A DNA stretch of 64,000 bases from Hirudo medicinalis. Taxonomy: Eukaryota > Annelida > Clitellata > Hirudinida > Hirudinidae. Position 1 is the stretch's first letter; each line of letters begins with the position of its first letter. Under the pieces are notes generated by a model. That model was given only the letters and a program-made list of their open reading frames with translations. It was not told where the DNA came from and did not search any database. Positions 12,201 through 23,100 of this stretch are shown here, piece after piece. The stretch spans positions 41,724 through 105,723 of the forward strand of contig MPNW01000194.1 of assembly GCA_011800805.1 (NCBI GenBank), in the 5' to 3' direction. The translations under genes were made by a program, and so were the position numbers.

Positions 12201-15013
12201 ATTGTGATCTGTTGGAAAGGTAGGAGTGAAGTCAAGAGAGGGCTTTGGCCGTCAATGCCAAAATCATAGTGGAGTCTTTCCAACTTTTTTTTTTGGTGGA
12301 GTTTTTGGTGGTTAATAGTGTCGAAAGCCGCCGAGAGATCGAAGCCGACCATGACGACACAGTTACGATTTCAACATGTGTTGGAAAGATTATTGAAGAT
12401 ATGAAAGAGCGGTTTCTGTGGAGTTAGTAATATGAGGACGAACCCTGGAAAGAATGAGTCTCTCTAGCAGTTTCAACATGGTAAAAAAGGTTGGAGATAT
12501 GTCTGTAATTGGCAAGGGAGCTAGGGTCGAGGCTTTTTTTTTTACTAGGGGGAGAACTTGAGCGCTCTTGAAGATGGTTGGAAAAATATCAGTGCTGAAA
12601 GAAAGGTTGGCGAGTTTGGAGATGATGAGAGATAGGATAGGGAGTAATTTTTTAGTAGGGAAGAGAATAATAGGAGATGTTTTGTTGGGCAATGCATGAA
12701 TGGTCTTCAGGACTTTTATCGGCGAGACGGGCTGGAGTGTTGAGAGAGACGTGCTCGAGAACTGCTGGGTGGAAAGGATGAGATGGACGATGAAGCGAGG
12801 GTTTTGGCGATTTTTGAGATGAAAAAAGACTTACACTCCGCATCAGAGTAATGCTGTTGCGGGCGACTATGCAAGATTCTGTGAAGTGAGCGCCACATGG
12901 AACGTGGATTGGCATTGGAATTGAGCTCCTCCTTGATGGAAGACGACCTGGAATTGAGGATGGCCAGCCTGGCAGGAGGATGGCAGCCTCCTTTGCAGAT
13001 TTGTACGTTTGTTTGGCAGCATCGGTTCTTTTGCGACGATATACACGCTCCATGCGTCGGCAGCATTTTTTGGCTTCTAGAACCTCGTTGGAAAGCTGGT
13101 TGTTGTTGTGCTGTCCGACAAGGACAGACCGCTTCTTAATAGGGGCGTGATTGTCGAGGAGGATCTCTAGCTTTCTATTGAGGAGAATAGCATAGTCGTT
13201 GGCGTCTAAGTCACAAGGCAGGAGTTCTTCGGAGACACAGAGGAGATTCGGTTCGAAGATGTCCCAGTTGATGCTGCTGAGGCGACGGCGATGAATAACC
13301 CGGTTGAGGGTTGAGGTGCTTCAGCTGAGATGTTGGATGATACGAGATGATGATAATCGGAGTATGTCACTTCGTTTATGATTATGTTGGAGAGGAGATT
13401 GTGGGATGATGATGTATGGAGATCGAGCGTGTGACCGTGGGAATGAGTTGGAGAGGTGACGTGCTGAACTAATCCATGAGACTCAATTGTGTCCTCCAGA
13501 AGGTGATGAATTCTTGTCTCCGCTCCAGGTGCGTTGAAATCCCCGCAGGTGACGAAAGGGATGTTGTGAGATGAGATGAAGTCGATAAGCTCTTCAAATT
13601 CAATGATGAATGAAGATGGGTCCAGGCGGGCGATATATTGATGAAACTATGAATGATGGTTTGCAGGTGTTGAATTTGAGGTTAAGCCTTGCAAATCCAG
13701 AGAAGTCATGATCTATTTTAGATTATTTTAAATCCTGGCGATGCCGCCCCTGCGCTTGTCGGTAGGAGCCGCGATGTCGGTGGGTGGTGATGAAGCCATA
13801 TGGAGCGAGGCTTTTTGTGATGCAGCTAGGAGCGTCGGAAGTTATCTAAGTCTCGGTCAAGACAAAGATGTCCAGAGCCCCGAACTGGAACGAACATGGC
13901 GTGGGTTCCAGATTTTGTGAGTGAATAAAATTTTTCTCACCTCTCTGGCGACCCTGATATCATCCTTTAGGGGGGAGAAATGAAAAAAGCTCTTCTGAGG
14001 AGTACCGGATGATAGCCATTAAATGCAGGCGAGCGATGACAAGCTTCGAAAGTGTCCAGAAACAGTTATTAGTTATAATCACTCAGTGATCCTGGAGTGA
14101 GTCTCAAAATAACGAATAAACCGGAGAACACAAAACACTCGACGTGACCACGCCGACGCCAACAACTTAACTTTAAATATCCTCAATTAGTAACCTTAAA
14201 ATCAATAAGTGATGTCTTAATATATTCTCAGCTTTATAAATTTGGCTATTCAAGAGAATATTAATATTTTTTATAATCTCTATTTGTCTTATCTTTTAAC
14301 TTGCAAAGCGAACTCATACAAGAGATCATTGAGATGATTGGAATTATATTGTAGTCGCAACGTAGAAAACTTTTTATCGATCTTTCTCGTAATATTTCAG
14401 CTCCGTGTGAATGGCGTCAAAAAAGACTTTATACCAGGCGCATCGACTTCGAAACACACTCTGAACTTTCCGTCCAATAATGTGTTTCCTGCAGAGTTTG
14501 AACTTTCGTCTGTTAGGTCAGACGGGAAAATGTCAGACCCAGCAAAAATAGTGGTCCATGGCCTTCAAAAAATTAACAGAAATAAAAATAACTCAGTTGG
14601 TTTGAAAGTGGGTCTTAGAAATAATGCAGAGTATCACCAAATAACAGAAAAATCTGAAACAGATTTAAACAACAAAAATATGGTAAACTTCTATCTATAG
14701 TTAATTTGACCTAGTTGTGAACGATTTCATTGTTTCAGTACATTGCATTCTACGACTACGCGCCCACTGGTTTTTCTTTCACTAAAGATGGAGTGACTTA
14801 CTCGGAATTAGGCTTCAAAACCGGTAATATTATAGAAACATTTGGCGATGCATTACCGAACGGATATGTGTTTGGCAAGGTTGCTTTTTACGAATACTTA
14901 TGACTTGTAAATATTGGTATTTTAGAATAACTAGCATTAATTTATAGGTTGCTGAAACTTCACAACTGGGACTAATTCCATTGACATTTCTCGAAAGAAT
15001 TCCCAATCTTTAG
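6215..15013 (+). CDS. RIM-binding-protein-like protein: coiled coil, FN3, C-terminal SH3
   Basis: Seventeen exons join in phase into 934 aa: 6215-6281, 6361-6520, 6602-6962, 7055-7261, 7294-7470, 9272-9352, 9607-9720, 9854-10033, 10131-10295, 10395-10466, 10568-10663, 10820-10957, 11015-11402, 11466-11575, 14401-14682, 14739-14879, 14948-15013. The N-terminal ~330 aa are acidic and low complexity, with no domain I know. Residues about 350-560 form a coiled coil (LQDLENSLTEAKHW, KSRQSNLEKVIKDLK). An FN3 domain follows (VPPPQNFRIDDILEMKRF...VGYE|LRVNGVKKDFIPGAST), then a C-terminal SH3 (YIAFYDYAPTG, ELGFKTGNIIETFGD, LGLIPLTFLERI). The FN3 and SH3 wording resembles RIM-BP/TSPOAP1 proteins, which link presynaptic calcium channels to RIM; testis RIMBP3 is a related option. 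Only one FN3 and one SH3 are present, fewer than the three of each in typical RIM-BPs. The two exons at 7294-7470 and 9272-9352 are the least certain. Confidence 0.75.
7722..8911. mobile_element. hAT-type non-autonomous element (1.19 kb) with a second element nested inside
   Basis: Ends read CAGATATGG... and ...CCATGACTG, and both subterminal regions are packed with agtact/caagtac motifs in opposite orientation (7735-7830 and 8795-8900). Flanks are gatagcac (7714-7721) and gatagcgc (8912-8919), an 8-bp target duplication with one mismatch, as expected for hAT transposition. No transposase is visible. It sits in the intron between the fifth and sixth exons of the coiled-coil/SH3 gene. Confidence 0.65.
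8195..8373. mobile_element. Nested 179-bp MITE inside the 7722-8911 element
   Basis: Starts CAGGACCACCGAGAG and ends about TCTGTCTGCGGCCCCG, flanked by tccatgac (8187-8194) and tccatgag (8374-8381), an 8-bp duplication with one mismatch. In reverse it matches the element at 52009-52157 along most of its length, including cccgacaattttttt/gggccgcccgg and the acaatcatg centre. It is therefore younger than its host element. Confidence 0.6.
8926..9152 (-). CDS. Possible exon of an unidentified nested minus-strand gene
   Basis: An open frame begins ATG at 9152 (MLSAEFSPTKIESRK) and runs about 75 codons to HLSAIEK, where a fair splice donor (AAAAG|gtgcgc) occurs; beyond it the frame enters the hAT element. 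Composition is protein-like (FDEEHFRKIKNYDEWMQ), with higher G+C than the surrounding intron. I do not recognise the family and found no second exon. It lies inside an intron of the plus-strand coiled-coil/SH3 gene. It may be a nested gene, a gene fragment or chance. Confidence 0.35.
11637..14170 (-). mobile_element. Decayed APE-type LINE (L2/CR1-like) with endonuclease and reverse transcriptase
   Basis: Read on the minus strand, about 2.5 kb. The endonuclease region shows ALDIFVLTET (about 13860-13890) and TCGDFNAP (about 13530). The reverse transcriptase region shows SAQVLPLVKK, an LLERLILSRVRPHI segment, NSTETALSYLQ, the catalytic box QYEDDTSLY (about 12040; YADD is usual) and LNPQKSEIMF followed by LLGVTFD. 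Frames shift and stop several times, so it is dead. The 3' end is GCGCCATATAAATGAA followed by a (TTA)n-type tail, which marks the insertion end at 11637. It is reversed within the intron that splits the FN3 domain of the host gene. Confidence 0.8.
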
Positions 15014-15069
15014 TTTGGATAGCGACAACTACATCTAAAATTGTCAAGCAATGGCAAATGGCTTGCTTT

Positions 15070-15075
15070 AATAAA
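15070..15075 (+). promoter_or_regulatory. Poly(A) signal AATAAA
   Basis: AATAAA lies 57 nt after the stop codon (15011-15013) of the coiled-coil/FN3/SH3 gene, a normal spacing, and supports the 3' end chosen. Confidence 0.55.
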
Positions 15076-15513
15076 GCTAAGATTTTCGAGATTTGTGTAT
15101 ATATTTGACATTTCGTTCTTAGTATAAATTAGATGAATCTTAGTTATATCTAGACCTATAAGGTTTGTGTCATAATAGCAAAAGATTTTATTTTTTTGGA
15201 GATTATCGTTGAAGCGAACTCATAATATCCGTCATCATGTGGAAATAAAAATGTGGATTTTTGTTCGCCAGCACAAAATTACTGATACATAAAACTAATC
15301 ACCAATGTTTTGAACATGTCCAATTCAAAACATTTTGTTCTACAAAAAAACAACAACTGGAATTTGCCAATTCGAATTAATTTGGCACATTTCTCGGTAT
15401 TTAGGGCAAATTTTATAAAAGGCTAAAAACATTATCCTATGTAACAAAGCTTTTTCTAAAATCATAAATATAAATATAGTGAAATCTAGCTTTATTAAAT
15501 CTCTCATCTTGCT

Positions 15514-15925
15514 CAGGGCCGCCGCCCTAAATTTTGGGCCTCTAGGCACAGCAGCCATGGGCCCCTAAACTATCTTTGTTTTTCACAGAAAAGTTTTAAA
15601 AACAAATCGTCATACTCAAGTATATTATACAATATTATGAGCTCATATTTAGTTGATATTGTTAGTATTTAAAAAATTGTTTTCGTTAAATTAATGCAAA
15701 AAGGTTATAACAAAAATATTTCATACTTTCTACGCCTTACCAGCTTTTTCGTAATTCTTTATCATTGCAGTTGACTAGATATTGAAGTAATAGTATTATA
15801 CAGGAATACATTATAAGCTTTGCATAACTTGTTATAAAATTTTAAGATCCGGGAGGACCCTAAATAATTGCCGGGCCCCTGGGCACTTCTCCCTGCAACC
15901 ACCCCCTAGCTGCTATTGCCCCTAA
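15514..15925. mobile_element. Decayed hAT-MITE, same family as 8195-8373 and 52009-52157
   Basis: Begins CAGGGCCGCCGCCCTAAATT and ends near ...gctgctattgcccct. Near the right end it has atccgggaggaccctaa and attgccgggcccctgggc, matching the related copies. The centre is expanded with unrelated A+T-rich sequence. No clear target duplication is left. Confidence 0.5.
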
Positions 15926-16683
15926 CCTTTGGTGAGAAGCAAAAAGTAGGTCATCTCGTCTGGTTGATCGCTGAGCCATTCTCCAGTAAAAAGCTCAAAT
16001 GACGTACCTGAAGTGAAGGCACTTCAAACCAATTATTTGTATGCATCGCCGCTTTCCCAAGGGCGCTCCCTGGAGCTGCAGACTGAAACCACGAATACGG
16101 CACGACTGTTGCTTTGCAACATTCACATGCAGAAATTTAATGTACGTCTGAACTTTCACAGGCAAACTACATTTGTGTGGCTGGAACTCCTTTAACCAGT
16201 CTTAACATGGTCAATTAATATTCTAAACAACATCGCTAGGGTTGACCACGTAATGCGTCACATAAATTCGATGATTTTTTTTTAGAGCTGAGCAAACTTA
16301 CCTGGAACAGGTGGTAGCCGCGATCAAGGAGGCTAATCCAGTGCACTCTGAGTTGGCTGAAGCCTGCGATTAACCCAAATATGGGTAATTCGGGCGCACA
16401 ATTTTTGAGTTTCATGGGCTGCGTTCGCGCATTTCCCGGTCTTCTAATTAATATTAAATTCATTTAAATATTGTCCTAAGTTTTAAATGTAATTATGCAA
16501 CATTATTAAATTTTGTGTATTTTTAGCTATTATTCTTCGCGAGGAGTTTTTTTAAAACTTGTTTAAAAGATAATTTTAATGTCAACACATTAATGTCAAT
16601 CAAGTAACTAGATGAGTGGGTTTAACCAATTCAACTTCAAGCGGTGAATACGCTGAAGGAACCTGACACAACCTAGACGATTG

Positions 16684-18003
16684 TTGGCCAAGTGACGTGT
16701 AAAAGCCAACTCACAAGCAGCGACTTTTGGTACTTAACTCCATCCTAACCCAGTGGCGGATTTAGGGGAGGGCCTCCTTCCCCCCCTCCGTGATTTTTAA
16801 AATCTAAGATAAAACAAATCTATTTTAATTTAAAAAAATTTTTTTATTTCAATAATTTACGACTTTGGACGAAAATATTAGTAGCTATGGTAAAGCTACT
16901 GGAATTGTCGTTTTTGATCTATTGTTGTAGCCTTGTAACTTCTCAAAATTCGTTATCATTAAACAAGGTAATGGTGGGTAAAATGGCATCAAGTTGAAGA
17001 TATTGGGCGAGCAATCTCAAATTTTAGCTTCCAAAGACTATCTTTCTAGACTAGTATTCTCACTCCCTTTGCTAAGATTCACCATGAAAATGACTTTGAT
17101 TTCCATCAAGATACACCTCAAAGGAGGCGATGGCATTTTTTCTTCCTGAGTATCATGGAATGGGCAGCGTGTTCTGCGGACTTAAATCCTTTATCCTATA
17201 GATAAAGTTTTGGGGAGTCTGATAAAACAAGTATACTAAAATGGAAAACAATATTTAAATGCTAAGGAGTCGAAAGAGACGATAATTGAGGCCTGGAAAA
17301 TCTTGCGAAAAGAATACCTGGAACAATTAGTGGCATCAACGAAGTCAAGATTTATTGATATAATAGAAAAGAAGGGACAGAGGACATCATAATGACACTT
17401 TATGTGAATTAATAACATGATTTGGAACTTATTATCGTCTTACATTACGGGAAACTTAAAGATATGACGAATGCGAAAAACGCTTTTATATTTTAACGAT
17501 TTTAACGCACATTTCTGGAATGTATCATCAGATTACATACAAATTTCCGAATAAACTTTCTCTATCAAATAATATCGAAATTTGGGTTTGTAAAAATAAT
17601 TCAGTCAAAAGTTATCGTAAAAAATCACAGCTCTTTAATGATATGCCGATCACTGTACCGATCAGTAGAGACAATAGTTGATAATTTTGGTAGATTAAGT
17701 CGTCTTGCATTTTTATAAAACGGTAACTTTGAATAAATTTGAATATAAAAGACTTGAAACCATTTTATAGTTAAGTTTTTAAAAATTAAAAAAAAACAAT
17801 AAGCAAAATGGCTATAAAATATCCGCCGGCTTATATTTGCATCAGAAAGCGGTTTAGGGATTGATCCTAATGGGTCTAGGTTCCAACCCCTGCCAAAGTG
17901 TTCTAGATCCGCCCCTGTCCTAACCCTACCCATAACCATGGAAGTCTATGTGGAACTGACAAAAGTCGTTGCCTATGAGTTGGCTTTTGCCTGTCACTTC
18001 TCC
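16684..18003. mobile_element. Terminal-inverted-repeat MITE, interrupted by another element
   Basis: Left arm 16684-16742 contains aaaagccaactcacaagcag and cgacttttgg; right arm 17926-18003 carries the reverse (gttgcctatgagttggc, then tttgcctgtcacttctccag). Arms of about 45 bp are roughly 80% alike. The middle motif tcctaacc is duplicated by the insertion at 16751-17917. The uninterrupted relative is at about 52255-52432. Confidence 0.65.
16751..17917 (+). mobile_element. CAG/CTG-ended element with 8-bp TSD and Tc1-like transposase remnant, copy 1
   Basis: Left end CAGTGGCGGATTTAGG, right end (reversed) CAGGGGCGGATCTAG. Flanked by tcctaacc at 16743-16750 and 17918-17925, a perfect 8-bp duplication. 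Around 17085-17395 a decayed plus-strand reading shows FHQDTPQRRRWHFF, MEWAACSADLNP and, in other frames, the Tc1-type C-terminus (AWKILRKEYLEQLVAS). Stops and shifts make it non-functional. It is inserted in the MITE at 16684-18003. See 52658-53869 for copy 2. Confidence 0.72.
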
Positions 18004-18744
18004 AGAAGCTGCCACCAGTCTAGATAGACATGTTTATCCAGAAAAACTTTTTAAACTAGCAGCAACCGCGAGTGGACCTAGTTATACCAGAAACTGGTGG
18101 CTATACCATAAATCGGTATGCTTTAATGTTTGATTCAACTTAACATCTATTAGACTGCTTGCATGCCTAATTTAACTTATCACCAATAAACATTAATACG
18201 CCCACGTTGCCCACCCTGACTCCTGCTGTCCTCCCTCCCAATTAGATGATGCCAACCCCTGACTTTTGGTAAGGAAGAAAAAATAGGTTTTCTTATCAGT
18301 TTGCACCATGGGAAAAGCTGAAATGAAAAAATGACACTATCAAAACTAAGGTTTGAGTTAAATTAATAACTTATTTGCCTTTATCATTGAATTTATTTAA
18401 CAAAAAACTGGTCAACATTACCCACTACGATAATAAATAATCTTGATAAACGAAATCTTGATAATTATTTATACTGATATCATTATTACATGAACATTTT
18501 CACTTAACCATAAAAAGGAATAAGCGGATAAATATTCAATTTCTTAGAAGATTGTTTTATCCTTGAAAACAACAATCATCAAGTATTCTCGAAAACATCG
18601 ATATGAACGAATAGAACGAACCATCAGCGCAGCTGTGTCAGGTTCTTTTTAGTTTTCATTTACTGGTGCTTTAAAAATAGTTGTACTAATTTCTACTTGA
18701 TCGTTTTACGAGTATTTTTATTTTCAATGTAAATATGTAATACA

Positions 18745-18784
<40 letters not shown>

Positions 18785-20133
18785 ATTTAAAAAATTTCTA
18801 GGAGGCACAGTAAATGGCTATAGTTAGGATTAGACAATTTCTTGTAAATTATAAACTAAGCATTTGTAGAACTATTTCAATGTTAAATAGAATATTATTT
18901 AATAACAAAGTACAGAAAAGCATTGATGTTATCTGATTGGCCGCTCTGTTGTGGATATTTCGACCTTCTCATTATTATTTAATAATTTTTGTTCGGAGGT
19001 TCTCTGTTTTTCGAAGTGGCTCGAATAGAATTTAGAAGTCGAATGATTCAGGATTATTAGGATTCTTAGAGGTTAAAAATCTCTTGGTTATGTATTTTTC
19101 GGAATTACGCCTTAGTCATCATTTTTAATTAGATAATTTCTGTTTGACGAACCAAGTCACAAAGCTATATTTTGGAAGAGGTTGCATGAACGTTAATGTT
19201 TTGCTTGAAGTTTTTTTGTCAAAGATTTTATATTTGAGGTGTTCGATTCTTGTATGAGATCGCCAACATTTAAATATTGGTACCAGATCACAAATGTCAA
19301 TCATAATAACGAGTCATGATTTTTTCGTTAAGAACTTATGGATCCTTTAGTTGCTTTCTATTTAACGACTGAAATATGTGGGTTTTTTTTATTTTGTTGA
19401 TTAATTTAAAGTAATAGAAGTTGAAAATGATTATTGTGTGATTTGAGAACGCAATTAATTTTGTTTAATGATTCATAATTATGTTTATATTTATATAATG
19501 ATATATATGTACACTTACTTCCCAAATTACTTCCCAAAATGTCAAGACTCATCATTATTGGCTTCTCAAATGTTACACGAGACCCACTTCTTTCATTCAG
19601 ATTTTCGTAATTCTTAGTCATGCTTTGACCATATAGAGAAACTTGGCTCCTTATGTTCTTTCATGAAGATTTTTGAGTTTGGACATATTTGTTGTGATTT
19701 TGTTTACATTTCTTTTAAGCATTTACTTCTCCTGCCAATCTCATGTTGTTAAATTCTTAGATAAAGTTGCATTGAGATGAGGATGAGAGAATGCCAATAT
19801 TTAATTAATTGGAAATATTGGAAATAAAATATGTATAAAATAATGTAAATATATGATAAAATATATATATATATATGTGTGACCTCAAATGTGACACTTA
19901 ACAAAAACTAAATTTTAAAGGTGGCTGGATATTAGTGATTTCTCCTCATTGCTTTTGGATTGTTTAGTTTTAATATTTCGATCAGTTTACCAAATTTCAT
20001 TTTTGAACTAAGATGAAGATGAACTCTAAAATGTGTTCAAATAATCGAGTATATATATATATTTATATAATCAATAAATTTATTTTTCTCCCTTTGAAAG
20101 TCAGTGTTCATTGGTGTTTTTCAGATAGGGAAA
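18004..20133. other. A+T-rich intergenic gap upstream of HECTD1
   Basis: Contains a (TA)n microsatellite at about 18751-18782, others near 19860 and 20050, and no conserved coding sequence. The HECTD1 start has a splice acceptor (tttttcag) ending at 20124, so an untranslated 5' exon, or a trans-splice site, is expected; I cannot locate the upstream exon. Confidence 0.5.
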
Positions 20134-23100
20134 ATGTCTGATGTTGATCCAGAGACATTGCTGGAATGGCTTCAAACAGGACATGGAAATGAGAGGGACA
20201 TGCAACTGATAGCATTGGAACAACTTTGCATGCTTCTTCTTATGTCTGACAATGTGGACAGATGCTTCGAGAGGTTACATTAGCTTTGTCACTTTTTTGG
20301 TAAATCTTTATATCTGAAACTCAAAATTGTACACCCTAATTTTTGTTTAAAAACTGGAGATTTAATATTTTTATGAATTCTTCTCTTCAGCTGCCCACCT
20401 AGAACTTTCTTACCAGCACTGTGTCAGATTTTCTTGGACGAAACTGCACCCGACTCTGTCCTCGAAGTGACAGCTCGTGCCATAACATACTACTTGGATG
20501 TGTCGGCCGAATGCACCAGGAGGATCATCGCCGTAGAGGGAGCTATCAAGGCACTCTGCAACAGACTTGTGATTACTGAGGTGGAATCAAGGACTAGCAA
20601 GGACCTCATTGAGCAATGCATTAAGGTTTAAACATTATTTCTTGCATGAAATCAATATCCTTATTTATTTGTAATGCATGCAATACACATGCTTCTGAGT
20701 TGCTTTATCTTGAGAGAATGTATGTATGATGATTTTATCATCACTTCCTAATTAGAATATGCTCGAGCAAGGGACGGGACTTGCCTGCTAGCACGCTAAG
20801 CTAATTGCCGTTACTTGTACTTGTAATGTATGTAAATTCTTAGACATAGAAAAAAAAATCTTTTTAGAATATAGTGCTTAAAGGTATAATGGAGAATGAC
20901 ATTATTGCCACATGTATGTCAGTATACTATTACCACAGAAGAGAATTTATGGCTTCATTATAATGTGGATTCCAAATCCTTGTTAAGTGCATGAGCTTAT
21001 GCAGATTAATTTATCTCTTAGGTAAGTATGTTTGTGCAAAAGGCTTCCAGCTTAATTTTCCAGTTCTATTCAGACTCTATATTCTACATTTTGTCTCATT
21101 TTTGTGTATAGCGTAGCTTGAAACAAAATATCTACATTTTAATTTGAAGAGAAATTTGGAAGTTCTACATGCCTTTGTGTGCTCTTACTTGATGATATGT
21201 GACAATAATTTGCAATGGAATGATCTTAATTGTTCAATAATAATCTGACAACAGGTGCTCGAGTTTGTCTGTACCAGAGAATCAGGGGCAGTATTTGAGG
21301 CAGGAGGACTTCACTGTGTCCTTACCTTTATTAAAGAACATGGCACACAAGTGCACAAAGACACCCTTCACTCTGCCATGTCTGTTGTCACCAGACTTTG
21401 TGGAAAAATGGAACCTCATGATCCCTCACTGGAGTCCTGCGTCAGTTCGCTCTCAACGCTCCTTGAAGATGAAGATCAATTTGTAAGCCAAACTTAATAG
21501 TTAAAGGAGGCACAGCCACATAGTTATGTTTTTATATGTTACAGGTTGCTGATGGTGCCTTGAGATGTTTTGCGTCTCTTGCTGATAGATTCATCAGGAG
21601 AGGGATTGATCCTGCACCCCTGGCTAAGAATGGATTGATGGAGGAGCTCTTGACAAGGCTATCGAATGCAACAAGCACAGGCGGAATCAATGTCTCTTCG
21701 ACTCTGAGCACAACCCCTGAAGCAAAGTCCTCCAATCAGAGTTTCTCTATTGTCATCAGCCTTCTTTCCACCCTTTGCAGGGGTTCAGAATCTTTCACTC
21801 ATGATCTGTTCAGGTCAGACCTGCCTCATGCAATAGAAAGGGCATTGCAGGGGGATGAGAGGCAAGTTAAGATCTCTGGCATTTTGATTCTTGGTGGTGG
21901 AGATGGTGACATGATTGGAATGGATTTTCAGGTGCATCTTGGACACCATGAGGCTGGTGGATCTTCTTCTTGTTCTTCTTTGTGAGGGCAGAAAGGCACT
22001 CCCAAAGCAGGGCAGTTCAGGGGCCTCAGGGTCGCTTGGATCGAGCTCCAAAAGAATCGACAGTGCTGGGGAGAGGTCCCATAGGCAGCTGATTGACTGC
22101 ATCAGGAGCAAGGACACTGAGGCTCTCATTGATGCCATAGACAATTGCAGTTCAGTTTGATCTAATTGCTCATTTTACTTAGGATATGTAAATCATTAAT
22201 TGCATTAACAACGTTGTTGTCAATAAAGTTACTTCAATTTTTGAGACCATTGAAGGTTTTATTTCAGATACTGAAGTGAATTATACAGACGACGTTGGTC
22301 AGACTTTATTGAACTGGGCTGCAGCATTTGGAACCCAAGAAATGGTTAGATTTTGATTTTGCAGTTTAACATTCTGAGTAACCACTTGAGATGTTACTGT
22401 TTTCATGATGTTGTGCTAAATTAGTTGTTTGTTACTATAATTCTCACATCCATTTTTGGATCCTCAGGTCGAGTTCTTATGTGAGAGAGGAGCTGATGTA
22501 AACAGAGGTATGAGGTCATCATCTCTTCATTATGCTGCCTGCTTTGGGAGGCCACAAATAGTCAAGGTTTGATTGTCAACTAATTCCATTCACTTTAAAA
22601 TTTCAACAGGTTCAATGGGTTTATTTCATTTCCACTTAAATCACCAACAAAAATTCATTTTTTTTTTGTGAAGCTGTTTTGCGAGTGAATTAATAGTAAA
22701 TTTATTCAAGAAATATTCTCAGTTTAATGGCTGTGATATTACATTACATTCTAACACCATTTGCCTCTTTAAAAAAGCTTTAAATGAATCACATGAAAAC
22801 ATGTGAAACGTGTTAACATTTTAAAGCATAATTTTGTTTTGTTCAGTTTAAAAAACAACTATATGTTTATTTACTGACGTATTATTGTTTGTTAAAAAGT
22901 CTGACAACGTGGATTCTTTTAACATGTAGCAAAAATCCAACAATTGAGGTGGCTTAAGCATATTTTGTACAGCTAATTGTAGATGGGTTTTATTCACTGA
23001 AAATTGCATAAAGCAATGCCGAGCAGTTTTTGTTCGCACAACTTGACTTGGTGTTCTAATAAAAAAATCATTGATGCATCCTTTTGTGACATTGTGACAT

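Noticed and set aside
11681..12427. Plus-strand frames over the LINE
   Set aside because: The opposite strand encodes recognisable reverse transcriptase motifs, so the plus-strand frames are shadows.
18751..18782. (TA)n run as a functional site
   Set aside because: Simple microsatellite; several similar runs occur in the window.
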